A DNA stretch of 40,150 nt from Polyangiaceae bacterium (GTDB lineage Bacteria > Myxococcota_A > Polyangia > Polyangiales > Polyangiaceae): assembly GCA_025937895.1 (NCBI GenBank), contig JAICQL010000051.1:1-40150 (forward strand), in the 5' to 3' direction. The position numbers and the translations under genes are program-made. The first letter of the stretch is position 1; each line of letters starts with the position of its first letter. The notes beneath the pieces are model-generated. The model was given only the letters and a program-made list of their open reading frames with translations. It did not search any database and was not told where the DNA came from. Shown piece after piece: positions 24,935-32,783 of the stretch.

Positions 24935-26239
24935 TCAGAGCTCGCAGCTGAGCATCGTCTCACCGGGGCGGCCGTCGCAGATATCGCCGTCCGGCCCACC
25001 CTCGAGCAGATCATCTCCGGAGTCGCCGGAGAGCAGATCACTGCCGCCCAGCCCCGAGAGCGTATCGTTGCCCGGTCCACCGCGCAGGGTGTCGCTGACC
25101 TCGGTGCCGCGCAGGATGTCGTCGCCGCTTCCGCCGCTCAGTTCCTCCACGTTGATGAGCCGGTCGCCTTCATCCACGCCGCCGCTCTCGGTGTTGCACA
25201 CGCACCCGCCCGAGCAGCCCATGATGGCGCTGGTCAGGCAGGCCGCGAGCTCCAGGTTCTCGCTGCGCAGCTCGTAGCTGACGCTGTCATAGCCGGGGCC
25301 GCCGTTCCAGAGGTCGCTGCCGTCGCCCTCGGCGTCACTCTGGTAGTGGTCGGCGCCATCGAGGCCGCTGGCCACGTCATCGCCCGCGCCGCCGTTGAAG
25401 ACATCGTCTCCCAGGCCACCCACCAGCCAGTCGTTGCCCGCGCCGGCCGTCACCCGCAAAGGTACGGAGAGCGGCGAGAGCTCGGCCGCCGCGGCGGGCT
25501 CCATGCCCTCCAGCAGGGGCAGCAGCTCCTCCAGGCGGTCATCGCCTTCACCCAGGCTGAAGCCGAGCTCGCTGATGCCCGCTGCCACCAGGTGAATGCT
25601 GCCTTCGCCCACCAGATCGAGCACCACATCGCTGCCGCGCATGGCATGCCGGTAGTGATCCGCCTCTGCGCTGCCGCGGAGCAGCAGGCCGTTCTCGCCC
25701 TCGCCCAGGTTCAGCAGCACACCCTCGGCCGAGGCGAGCAAGGACGACCAGTCGCCGCTGCCCAGATCGAGCACGACCCCGTTGGCCTCATTGCCGCCGG
25801 TGATCTGCAGTGAATACAGCGAGCTCAACGCCAGCGGCGCGCCGGACGAGTCGGTGCAGGCGGTATCATTGGCGTGCACGATGTCATCCAGCGCTACCAG
25901 CTCGGCCGCGGGCACGCTGGCGTCCAGATCGAGCGCCAGCACGCCAGCCTGCGCAGCACGCAGGCAGCCGGCGGGCGGTGTGTCCAGGTCGGGATCGATG
26001 CCGGGCACGTCTTTGGTGGGATCGCTGATGCTGGCGCCGCCGCCATTGCCCGTGCTGGAGCCCGCGCCCGTGCTGGAGCCATTGCCATTGCCTGTGCTGG
26101 AGCCGTTGCCCACGGAGTTGCTGCCTCCCTGGCCGGAGCCGCCTCCGCCCTCGGGGTCATCCTCCGAGACCGGGTTCGCGCATGCCACTCCGCACAGCCC
26201 CACCAGAGCCAGCCACTTCACACCGCCAAAGCGCCTCAT
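24935..26239 (-). CDS. RTX-repeat (hemolysin-type Ca-binding) lipoprotein
   Basis: This 434-residue protein has signal peptide MRRFGGVKWLALVGLCGVAC (lipid site probably Cys20, GVAC), then a Gly/Ser/Thr/Asn linker of about 50 residues. A unique beta-rich domain follows (about 75-265). The C-terminal half contains RTX nonapeptide repeats of the type GGxGxDxLx, in two blocks (e.g. GGLGDDVFNGGAGDDVASG and GGPGNDTLSGLGGSDLLSG), interrupted by a Cys-containing segment (CLTSAIMGCSGGCVC). Such repeats fold into a parallel beta-roll on Ca2+. Lacking a type I secretion signal and carrying a lipobox, it is probably surface-anchored rather than secreted. It ends in CEL, like its neighbour. GGAGG lies 13 bases before the start, rather far. 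Confidence 0.88.
   Translation of the reverse strand: MRRFGGVKWLALVGLCGVACANPVSEDDPEGGGGSGQGGSNSVGNGSSTGNGNGSSTGAGSSTGNGGGASISDPTKDVPGIDPDLDTPPAGCLRAAQAGVLALDLDASVPAAELVALDDIVHANDTACTDSSGAPLALSSLYSLQITGGNEANGVVLDLGSGDWSSLLASAEGVLLNLGEGENGLLLRGSAEADHYRHAMRGSDVVLDLVGEGSIHLVAAGISELGFSLGEGDDRLEELLPLLEGMEPAAAAELSPLSVPLRVTAGAGNDWLVGGLGDDVFNGGAGDDVASGLDGADHYQSDAEGDGSDLWNGGPGYDSVSYELRSENLELAACLTSAIMGCSGGCVCNTESGGVDEGDRLINVEELSGGSGDDILRGTEVSDTLRGGPGNDTLSGLGGSDLLSGDSGDDLLEGGPDGDICDGRPGETMLSCEL
26040..26130 (-). repeat. Codon repeat of the Ser/Thr/Gly/Asn linker
   Basis: Near-identical units containing GTGCTGGAGCC (plus strand) recur three times and encode the linker SSTGNG/SSTGAG of the lipoprotein. 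They are a slippage-prone spacer. Confidence 0.7.
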
Positions 26240-26254
26240 TTTAGTCTCTCATCC

Positions 26255-26292
26255 TCCAAAAGGTTGCGGCCAGCCTCGAAGGGCTGGCCGCA
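26255..26292 (-). terminator. Perfect 11-bp stem-loop between the two RTX genes
   Basis: TGCGGCCAGCC (26265-26275) and GGCTGGCCGCA (26282-26292) pair exactly around loop TCGAAG. Read on the minus strand it lies 28 bp after the stop of the 26320-28581 gene and is followed by a short T run (CCTTTTGG, 26255-26262), so it resembles a terminator. It is also only 26 bp before the next start codon, so readthrough or attenuation could link expression of the two genes. Confidence 0.75.
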
Positions 26293-26319
26293 CATCATTT
26301 CACGCTAGCGAGCTGCCTC

Positions 26320-28581
26320 TCACAGCTCGCAGGTCACGACCGGCACCGCGCCTGGCGAGAGACACACGTCGTCATCGTCGCCACCAGTGAGGACGCCTGC
26401 GGTCTGCCCGACGCCGCCGTCGAGGGTGTCGAAGCCCTTCTCGCCGTTCAGGGTGTCGTCACCGGCGTCGCCGTACAGCGTGTCGTTGCCGGTGCCACCG
26501 CTGAGCACGTCGTCGCCGCCGCCGCCCTCGATGGTGTCATCACCGGTCGAGCCCGTCACGAGGTCGGGGCCGCCGTCCAGCACGAGGTGCGTGCAGTTGG
26601 TCAGGTCGTCGCTGTCCAGGCCGTCGGCCACGGCAGGGGTGCAGCTCGCCGCGGTGAGCGAGAAGCACAGCGAGTAGTTGGTGACCGGAACGGGAGTGTC
26701 ACCGCGGCGGAAGTCGCACTTGTTGAAGCCAAGGCCGCCGTGGATGGTGTCGGCGCCGCCGAACGCGCTGGGCGCGTCGGCAACGAGGGTGAGCTCGAAG
26801 CGCGTGTCGATCTTGGTCGCCTCGTCGATGAGGTCGTCGCCAGCCTCGCCGAGCAGCGTGTCGTTGCCCAGGGTGCCCACGAGCGTGTCGTTGCCGCCGC
26901 CGCCCTTGATGTTGTCGGCGCCGGGGCCACCGTGGATCTCGTCGTCGCCCGTGCTACCGGTGAGCGTGTCGCCCAGGAGGCCGCCGAGCAGCACCTCGAT
27001 GGCCTTGAGGTTGTCGGCCTCACCGCTGCCGCCGCTGCCCTCACCGTCGTTCGCCGCGTTGTCCAGGCTGATGGTGAGCACGGCGTTGCGGCGCTCGTAG
27101 TTGGCGATGTCGCTGCCGGCGCCGCCGTCGACGATGTCGCTGCAGTTGTTGAGCGCGCCCATCGGGAAGGTGTCGTTGCCCAGGCCACCGTTCAACGTGT
27201 CGATGTCCGCACCGGTGCCGGTGCAGGTGCCGGCGAAGCCGCCGCTGATCGCGTCATCGCCGCCGTTGCCGTCGATGACGTTGGCGTTGTGGCTGCCACT
27301 GAGCACGTCGTTCTGGGCGGTGCCCTTGATGTTCTCGACGTCGTAGCGCACGTCGTCCTTCTCGCCGGCGGCGCCGTCGTCCGCGTCCACCACGCTGGCG
27401 GCGTCGGCGGCCATCGTGAAGGTGCCCAGGGTGAAGCCCATCGTGGCCGTGTTGACGATGATGTCGTCGGCGGCGTTGGCAGCCACGATCAGCAGCCGGC
27501 CGTGATCGTCGGCGATCGCCGTGCCGTCCGAGCCCAGCTCGGCGTTCAGATCAGCCAGCAGCGCGCTGATGCCAAAGCCTGCGGCCGTGGTATGGGTGAT
27601 GTTGGTGGCGCCGATATCGATGTCGAGTTGCAGGTTGCCCACGTCCTCGCCGTAGAAGACGTCGCCCTGGATGAAGGCCTTGCCGAAGTTGGGGGCAATG
27701 TCCACGGCCACGGCCGCGGTGCGGTTGCTGTAGTCGACGGTGTCCGTACCATCGCCGCCGCTGTACGTGTCAGCGCCGTCGCCGCCGGCGGCCAGCATCG
27801 TGAACGTGTCATTGTCCGCGCCGCCGTTCAGAATGTCCGCGCCGAGGCCGCCCTCGAGCACGTCCGCACCAGCGCCGCCGTACACGGTCAGTGGCTCGGT
27901 CTGCACCGCGCGCAAGGTCTGGCTCTGGCCCTGGAAGGTCAGGCTGGTCGTGTCGGTGGCGTTGAACTGGTCATTGCCGCCGGCCAGGGTGAATACCACG
28001 GAGCTCGGATCGCCCACGATCTTCACGTCCGCTGCCGTATTGCCGCTCAGCTCGATGAACAGGTCGGTGCCGCTGTCGGCCTGAGCCATCTTGAAGTTGT
28101 TGGGGCTGTCGTTGCCGCGGACACCCACCGAGACGACGGCCGTGGCGGCGATGTTGACGGTCATGCCGCCGTTCGGACCCACGAGGCCGCCCAGGTCACC
28201 GGGCAGAATGTCGAACACCACCTTGTTGTTGGCGGAGGCCACCGTGTTGATCACCAGCTTGGTGGCGGCCGTGGTGGTCAGCTCCACGCCAGCGTCCGTC
28301 TTGCACTGATGCCCGTTCACCTTCAGCTTGCCGCTCAGCGCGCTGATCACGGCGTCTTCACCGTCGGCCAGATCGAGGGTGAGGGTGCCGCTGGAGAACG
28401 CATCGCTATCGGCAGAGAGGCAGTTAGCGATTGGGTCGCCCAGGCCCTCGAGCAAGACACCGAACTCGTTGCTTTCGCTCGGCTGCTCGACGAAATCGTC
28501 ACTCTGACAGGCCACACCCGGAATGAGCATCGCGAGCACGAGGCCCGAGCTGAGACTGGTCTTTCCCCACTTCTTGTTCAT
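26320..28581 (-). CDS. Large RTX-repeat (hemolysin-type Ca-binding) lipoprotein
   Basis: This is a 753-residue protein from the ATG at 28581, where the signal peptide begins (MNKKWGKTSLSSGLVLAMLI then GVAC, Cys25). The frame is open 41 codons further upstream without signal character. After a beta-rich region (about 30-210) come some fifteen or more RTX nonapeptides (GGAGADVLEGGLGADILNGG and later GGGGDDVLSGGTGNDTLYG). A non-repeat block of about 80 residues (encoded near 27400-27640) splits the repeats and ends in the segment before DVRYDVENIKGTAQNDVLSG. Calcium-dependent beta-roll folding and surface anchoring are inferred. No type I secretion genes are nearby. The last residues VVTCEL match the CEL end of the downstream paralog. 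Confidence 0.9.
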   Translation of the reverse strand: MNKKWGKTSLSSGLVLAMLIPGVACQSDDFVEQPSESNEFGVLLEGLGDPIANCLSADSDAFSSGTLTLDLADGEDAVISALSGKLKVNGHQCKTDAGVELTTTAATKLVINTVASANNKVVFDILPGDLGGLVGPNGGMTVNIAATAVVSVGVRGNDSPNNFKMAQADSGTDLFIELSGNTAADVKIVGDPSSVVFTLAGGNDQFNATDTTSLTFQGQSQTLRAVQTEPLTVYGGAGADVLEGGLGADILNGGADNDTFTMLAAGGDGADTYSGGDGTDTVDYSNRTAAVAVDIAPNFGKAFIQGDVFYGEDVGNLQLDIDIGATNITHTTAAGFGISALLADLNAELGSDGTAIADDHGRLLIVAANAADDIIVNTATMGFTLGTFTMAADAASVVDADDGAAGEKDDVRYDVENIKGTAQNDVLSGSHNANVIDGNGGDDAISGGFAGTCTGTGADIDTLNGGLGNDTFPMGALNNCSDIVDGGAGSDIANYERRNAVLTISLDNAANDGEGSGGSGEADNLKAIEVLLGGLLGDTLTGSTGDDEIHGGPGADNIKGGGGNDTLVGTLGNDTLLGEAGDDLIDEATKIDTRFELTLVADAPSAFGGADTIHGGLGFNKCDFRRGDTPVPVTNYSLCFSLTAASCTPAVADGLDSDDLTNCTHLVLDGGPDLVTGSTGDDTIEGGGGDDVLSGGTGNDTLYGDAGDDTLNGEKGFDTLDGGVGQTAGVLTGGDDDDVCLSPGAVPVVTCEL

Positions 28582-28939
28582 GATGTCTGACTCTCTAAAA
28601 ATGTTGTGAACGAAACCGATGGATGCGGGCGGCAGACGGTGCTCTCCTGGTCCAACGGCTCGTGGCGCCCCCGCCCCTTGCCCCTCTGCTTCCCTCAGCC
28701 CCACGGACCGGCAGTGCCGGGTTAACCTTGAGCGAAGTTACACACCGTTTCCGAACGTACCGCTGCGGGGCGATGCTATCACCGCTGCAACACGCGGCTT
28801 ATTGATTGGCGCCGTCAGCGCCGGGCGCTCGAGGAGCAGATGGCGGCGTGGTTACGGCTGGTTTGCGGGTTGTACTCGCGGGGTGATGGCCGCGTCGTCA
28901 AGCGCGGCCCGGCGCTCTCCGCGCGCTACGGAAGCGCGC
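28582..28939. other. Intergenic region upstream of the large RTX gene
   Basis: A 358-bp gap between two minus-strand genes. Its left part should hold the RTX gene promoter; the 28590-28620 stretch (CTAAAAATGTTGTGAACGAAA) is AT-rich, and GGTTAACC near 28720 is a perfect 8-bp palindrome. The right end holds the hairpins listed separately. Open frames here have no family content. Confidence 0.4.
28888..28939 (-). terminator. Double stem-loop after the DUF3616 gene
   Basis: GCGCGC arms (28921-28926 and 28934-28939, loop of 7) follow directly on the stop codon, and GGCCGC/GCGGCC arms (28888-28893 and 28904-28909) come next. There is no T tract, so termination is only suggested. Confidence 0.35.
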
Positions 28940-29971
28940 TCAGGACCCCACTTCGGGCAGGCGCAGCCACAGGCCGCGGAAGCTCTTGCGGCCCTTCTTG
29001 CCCAGCTTCTTGCAAGCCTTGCCGCCGATGCGGCGAGCGCCGTCGTCGCTCAGCACCAGGATCTCGCCGTTATCCTCTGCCGTGAAGAAGGCCTCGGGGT
29101 TGGCGTCGCCCAGCTCGCGCTCCACGGCGAGCACGGGCTGCGTACCCGGGCCGCGCCAGCGATAGAGCCGGCGCGGGCCGTCACCGTCTCCGCTCGGGCC
29201 CGCCGCGATCAGGTATTGCCCGCGCCAGTGCGAGAGCGAGCGGATGCCCAGGCCCGACAGCTCCAGCTCCAGCGGTGCGCCGAAGCGCAGCGGACCGGCA
29301 TTGCTCGCTTCCTCCGGGTTCAAGAGCGGCACGATCAGCGCCTTGCCTCCCGGCACGGGGCTGCGAAAGCCGATCAGCAGCGCGCCCTCCGGCGTGGCAG
29401 TCAACCCTTCCAGGTTGAGCCCTCCCGGCTCTCTCGGACCTAGCTCGGCGGCGCGCGCCAGCTCGTAGCGCGCCAGCTCCGGCGTCTGCTGCAGATCATC
29501 CAGCAAGCGGCGGTACACCTGACCCCGCAGCTCGATGCGCTGATCCAGTGCCGGCAGCTCCGTCGTGATCAGCAGCGAACGGTTGGGGTCCACCGCGCCC
29601 TTCTTGTTACGCGCGTGGGACGAGAGCCAGAACGCCTTGCCGTTGACGCTGGTCGCGGCCTCGATATCCGACTCCCCCTTGCGCTGCAGCGCAAGCCTGG
29701 GTGACAGGTTGGTGCGCTGCACGGGCCGCCCGCCGCTGAAGGCGTCGTACACGCGGATGACGTTGTCCTCGTCATCGGCCACGGCAAAGTGGCGCGCGTC
29801 GATCGGCACCGCTCCGGAGGCGTCGCAGGCGCCCTCGAACGTGACCCAGCGCCCACCTGCGGCTGGCGTGCCGGGCGCTGCAGCGGGCTGAGCGCCGCGA
29901 AACTGCGCCAGCGCGAGCACCAGCGCCGCGGCGCAAGCCGCCAGGACGAGGGCCCAGCTCAGTCGCTGCAT
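28940..29971 (-). CDS. DUF3616-like exported protein
   Basis: This 343-residue protein starts from the ATG at 29971, where a hydrophobic N-terminal segment begins (MQRLSWALVLAACAAALVLA), either a signal peptide or a membrane anchor; upstream codons have no such character. The mature part reads as a propeller with the DUF3616 pattern: EGACDASGAVPIDARHFAVA at the N-terminus, DIEAATSVNGKAFWLSSHAR, LNLEGLTATPEGALLIGFRS and GNGEILVLSDDG-like end blades. Related proteins of this kind are periplasmic and of unknown activity, with esterase-like phytase propellers as distant relatives. Acidic residues conserved in the blades suggest metal binding. It is divergent from the YceI-like gene, with an 87-bp shared promoter region. 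Confidence 0.82.
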   Translation of the reverse strand: MQRLSWALVLAACAAALVLALAQFRGAQPAAAPGTPAAGGRWVTFEGACDASGAVPIDARHFAVADDEDNVIRVYDAFSGGRPVQRTNLSPRLALQRKGESDIEAATSVNGKAFWLSSHARNKKGAVDPNRSLLITTELPALDQRIELRGQVYRRLLDDLQQTPELARYELARAAELGPREPGGLNLEGLTATPEGALLIGFRSPVPGGKALIVPLLNPEEASNAGPLRFGAPLELELSGLGIRSLSHWRGQYLIAAGPSGDGDGPRRLYRWRGPGTQPVLAVERELGDANPEAFFTAEDNGEILVLSDDGARRIGGKACKKLGKKGRKSFRGLWLRLPEVGS

Positions 29972-30058
29972 GACAGGATCATAGGCCGCGCCGCCGACTT
30001 TTCCAGCGCGGTGGTAGACGATTGTCCCGCCGGACGTGCGCGTGTATGGCTCGCCGCC

Positions 30059-30763
30059 ATGATCCAACAGCGCATTCGCCCCACCGCCCTGCGGCGTATC
30101 ACCCTGGCCCCCTGCGTGCTAGCTCTCGGGCTCGGCATCGCTTGCAACACCAGCGAGAAGAAGAGCGAAACGCAGGTTGCGCCCCTGACCCCGGCGCCCA
30201 CCGCCGCCGCCCAGACGGCCCCCGGTGCCGAGACCATCGCCAAGGGCGCAGAGCCGGGCCCCACCAGCCAGCTCACGCTCGTGCCGGATTCCAGCAAGCT
30301 CGGCATCTCGATGGCCAAGGTCACCAAGAGCCACGGGGGCTCCTTTGAAAAGCTCAGCGGCAGCGCGGCGCTCTCCGGCGATCAGGTGCAGAGCCTGAGC
30401 TTCAGCGTGGACACCAGCTCGCTACAGACCGACGCGGAGAAGCTGACCGAGCACGTGAAGTCTCCCGACTTCCTCGATGTGGCCAAGTTCCCGACGGCCA
30501 CGTTCAAGAGCACGAGCATCGTGGCCAAGCCCAGCGGCTCCGCCACGCACGAGGTCAGCGGAGAGCTCACGTTGCACGGCGTGACACAGCAGATCACCTT
30601 CCCCGCCACCGTGGAGATCGGGGCAGACACCGTGACCGGCAAGGCCGACGTCACCATCGATCGCCAGAAGTTCGGCGTCGCCTACCCGGGCATGCCGGAC
30701 GACCTGATCAAGGACGAGGTGGTGTTGAAGCCCGTGCTCGTGTTCGCGCGCAAACAGGGCTGA
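30059..30763 (+). CDS. YceI-family lipoprotein
   Basis: This 234-residue exported protein has a signal peptide ending in GIAC (Cys29; Gly at -3 is unusual for a lipobox) and an Ala/Pro/Thr linker to about residue 70. The rest is the YceI lipocalin-like barrel: LGISMAKVTKSHGGSFEK, FSVDTSSLQTDAEKLTEHVK, SPDFLDVAKFPTATFKST, GELTLHGVTQQITFP and DRQKFGVAYPG are the family's landmark strings. YceI proteins bind long isoprenoid-type lipids in the periplasm and are linked to stress or to quinone-like carriers; the ligand here is unknown. The ATG at 30059 is chosen for the signal peptide. Confidence 0.93.
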   Translation: MIQQRIRPTALRRITLAPCVLALGLGIACNTSEKKSETQVAPLTPAPTAAAQTAPGAETIAKGAEPGPTSQLTLVPDSSKLGISMAKVTKSHGGSFEKLSGSAALSGDQVQSLSFSVDTSSLQTDAEKLTEHVKSPDFLDVAKFPTATFKSTSIVAKPSGSATHEVSGELTLHGVTQQITFPATVEIGADTVTGKADVTIDRQKFGVAYPGMPDDLIKDEVVLKPVLVFARKQG

Positions 30764-30815
30764 TGCTCCCTGCCGGGCGGGCGAGCGCTCCGGCGCTCCC
30801 CGCGAGCGGCGCCCC

Positions 30816-31316
30816 TCAGATCAGCTCCACGACCTCGTAGACGCGCGGCCCCTGCGGAGAGTCGACCTCCGCCTCATCTCCGACGGCCAGCCCCAGCAGC
30901 GCGCGCCCGAGCGGGCTGGTGGGCGTGAGGGTCTGGATGCGCAGCTCGCCGCTCGAGCCAGCCAGCGTCAGGTGCTCGCCACCCCCAGCAGGCACCAGAA
31001 AATACCACGACCGCTGCCCGTCGTGCTCCAGCTCCAGCAGCGCCGATGCCTGGATCGCCCCCTTGCGGCGGCAGTCGAGCAGCTGCAGCCGCGCGAGCTG
31101 GGCCAGCGCCTGCTCCAGCCGCACGGCGCGCTCCGCCAGACCCCGCGCCACGTACGAAGCCTCCGTGGCCCGCATGTCCTTGTCGCTCTCCGCCCGAGCC
31201 TCCTCGTGCGTGGCCCCCTCCGCCTCACGCAAGGCGCGCCCCTTCACCTTACCCAGCTCCTCCGTCAAGCGTTCCACGAGCAGCGCCAACAACTGCCTCT
31301 TGTCGACCGGCGGCAT
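30816..31316 (-). CDS. GreA/GreB-like transcription factor
   Basis: This is a 166-residue protein of the transcript-cleavage factor family. The N-terminal coiled coil (about 5-85) includes ESDKDMRATEASYVARGLAE, in which Asp47 and Glu52 stand where the catalytic acidic tip of GreA (GDxxEN) should be, at different spacing. The C-terminal FKBP-like domain (about 105-166) has TPTSPLGRALLGLAVGDEAE, typical of GreA/GreB, by which the protein binds RNA polymerase. It may rescue paused polymerase or compete with other secondary-channel factors. The start at 31316 is chosen because AGGTGAGG lies directly upstream. It is the last gene of the minus-strand block that begins at 33658. Confidence 0.85.
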   Translation of the reverse strand: MPPVDKRQLLALLVERLTEELGKVKGRALREAEGATHEEARAESDKDMRATEASYVARGLAERAVRLEQALAQLARLQLLDCRRKGAIQASALLELEHDGQRSWYFLVPAGGGEHLTLAGSSGELRIQTLTPTSPLGRALLGLAVGDEAEVDSPQGPRVYEVVELI

Positions 31317-31423
31317 AGCCTCACCTGATAGCAGACTCCCGCCAAGCCAGCGCCGTCGAAGACACGAGCAGTCGCCGCGCATCCCGCGCAGCGCGGCGTT
31401 CGTGTCGGGCTGGAGCGGAGCGC

Positions 31424-31439
31424 GGCGCCGTGAGGCGCC
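31424..31439 (-). terminator. Short GGCGCC stem after the GGTDTGNP lipoprotein gene
   Basis: GGCGCC, loop GTGA, GGCGCC forms a compact hairpin 10 bp after the lipoprotein stop codon on the minus strand. There is no T tract. Confidence 0.4.
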
Positions 31440-31448
31440 TGATGCTGC

Positions 31449-32783
31449 TCAGGGCTGGGCTCGCCAGGTGGCTCGCCAGAGCTGGATGCGGTCGGTGCCA
31501 CGGCAACCTGGGGAGCTGGAGGCGCCGGGCTCGACGGGGGGCGGGTTGCGCACGCAGTCTGCCTCGTCCAGCCCGAACACGGTGAAGGAGCCGAGCGCCT
31601 CGTCGGCGCTGACGGTCGTGGAGAAGTCGATGCCGGCGCCGTCGTAGTTGCTGAGATCGAAGCTCTGCTGGACCGGCGAGCTGGCGAGCTCCTGCGCAGC
31701 GCTGGCTCGATCGGAGATGAAGCGGCTCAGGCTGGCGCTGCTCCTCTCGAGCACACCGGCGCTGGCTTCGCCCGTGAGCGTCACGTCCAGTTCGCCGTCG
31801 AGGCTCTGGTCGCTGGCGGTCAGCGTCACTCGTCCTGGAAAGTCGATGCTGGTGGTGCCGCTCTCGGGGCCGTCGAGGCGCACGCACACGCTCTGCGCGT
31901 CGCTCTCGAAGGCGAGCTGGAGGGTAGCGTTGCTGCCATCGAGGGCGGCGGGGCTGAGCTGCGAGAGTTGCTCCAGGACCGCGGCGGGGGAGACGCCGCG
32001 CACGCTCTGCGCGCCGCTCGCGCTGATGCCGCCCTGCTCGCAGTAGTCGTCCGCCGGGAAGCGCGCGACCTGGCCGATGCCGCCCTGGCCGGCGGCGGAG
32101 CCATCCACGCTCTCGAACTCCGTCAGCAGCCCAAACTCACCCGTGTTGCCGTAACGCGAGAGCGTGAAGTTGAGCTGGAGCTTCGGGCTGCCGCGCAGCA
32201 CGCTGTTGCGTGGCGCAGTGACCTCGGCCTCGAAGCTGCCGCTCAGCTGATCGAGCGGCAGAGAAACGCTGCCCGTCAGCGCGTCGCTGGCCCGCGCGTG
32301 CAGGGTGGTATCCACCGTCTCGGCCAGCGCGCCGCCCGCCGTCGAAATCCCGAGCCGCACGTCGATGGCAATGGAGTCGGCGCACGGATCGTTCAGGTAG
32401 TCGATCTCTCCCAGCCCGATCCCGGGCCCTTCCTCGCGCCCATCACTCGCGGCCCTGGGAGCGCGATCGATGAAGCGCGCGCCGAGCGGCTCCACCGTGA
32501 GGGTGAGCTCCGAGCGGCCGTGCTCGGGCTCGAAGGTGGCGCTCTCGTCGCGCCAGAGCAAGCTCTCGCGGTGCTCGCCGCCGGCCCACGCCAGCACCTG
32601 CGCTGCGCTGAAGTCGAGCTCGGTGCCCTCCTCGAGCGAGAGCGCCCGCGCGCTCTCGCCGCACAGCAGCCCGCCTTCGCCCGAGCCGTTCCCGCCAGCC
32701 TCGGTGTCGTTAGCGATCGGGTTACCAGTGTCGGTGCCACCGGCACAGGCGCACAGGATCAGGGATGCAGCTAGCTTTTTCAT
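31449..32783 (-). CDS. GGTDTGNP-motif lipoprotein encoded with a TIGR02147 regulator
   Basis: This 444-residue exported protein has signal peptide MKKLAASLILCAC with lipid site Cys13, followed at once by AGGTDTGNP. A GG(T/S)(E/D)TGN string just after the lipid Cys recurs in lipoproteins encoded next to TIGR02147 genes (from memory of such loci). The mature protein is beta-rich and acidic, with no enzyme motif; conserved-looking pieces include GGISASGAQSVRGVSP and SFDLSNYDGAGIDFSTT. It has few Cys. Its ATG overlaps the stop of the regulator gene (ATGA), so the two are coexpressed and the regulator is likely to control it. Confidence 0.82.
   Translation of the reverse strand: MKKLAASLILCACAGGTDTGNPIANDTEAGGNGSGEGGLLCGESARALSLEEGTELDFSAAQVLAWAGGEHRESLLWRDESATFEPEHGRSELTLTVEPLGARFIDRAPRAASDGREEGPGIGLGEIDYLNDPCADSIAIDVRLGISTAGGALAETVDTTLHARASDALTGSVSLPLDQLSGSFEAEVTAPRNSVLRGSPKLQLNFTLSRYGNTGEFGLLTEFESVDGSAAGQGGIGQVARFPADDYCEQGGISASGAQSVRGVSPAAVLEQLSQLSPAALDGSNATLQLAFESDAQSVCVRLDGPESGTTSIDFPGRVTLTASDQSLDGELDVTLTGEASAGVLERSSASLSRFISDRASAAQELASSPVQQSFDLSNYDGAGIDFSTTVSADEALGSFTVFGLDEADCVRNPPPVEPGASSSPGCRGTDRIQLWRATWRAQP

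Noticed and set aside
26587..28590. 667-codon plus-strand frame opposite the large RTX gene
   Set aside because: It is a Val/Ala/Gly-rich mirror of the RTX codon repeats; the opposite strand has signal peptide and RTX motifs.
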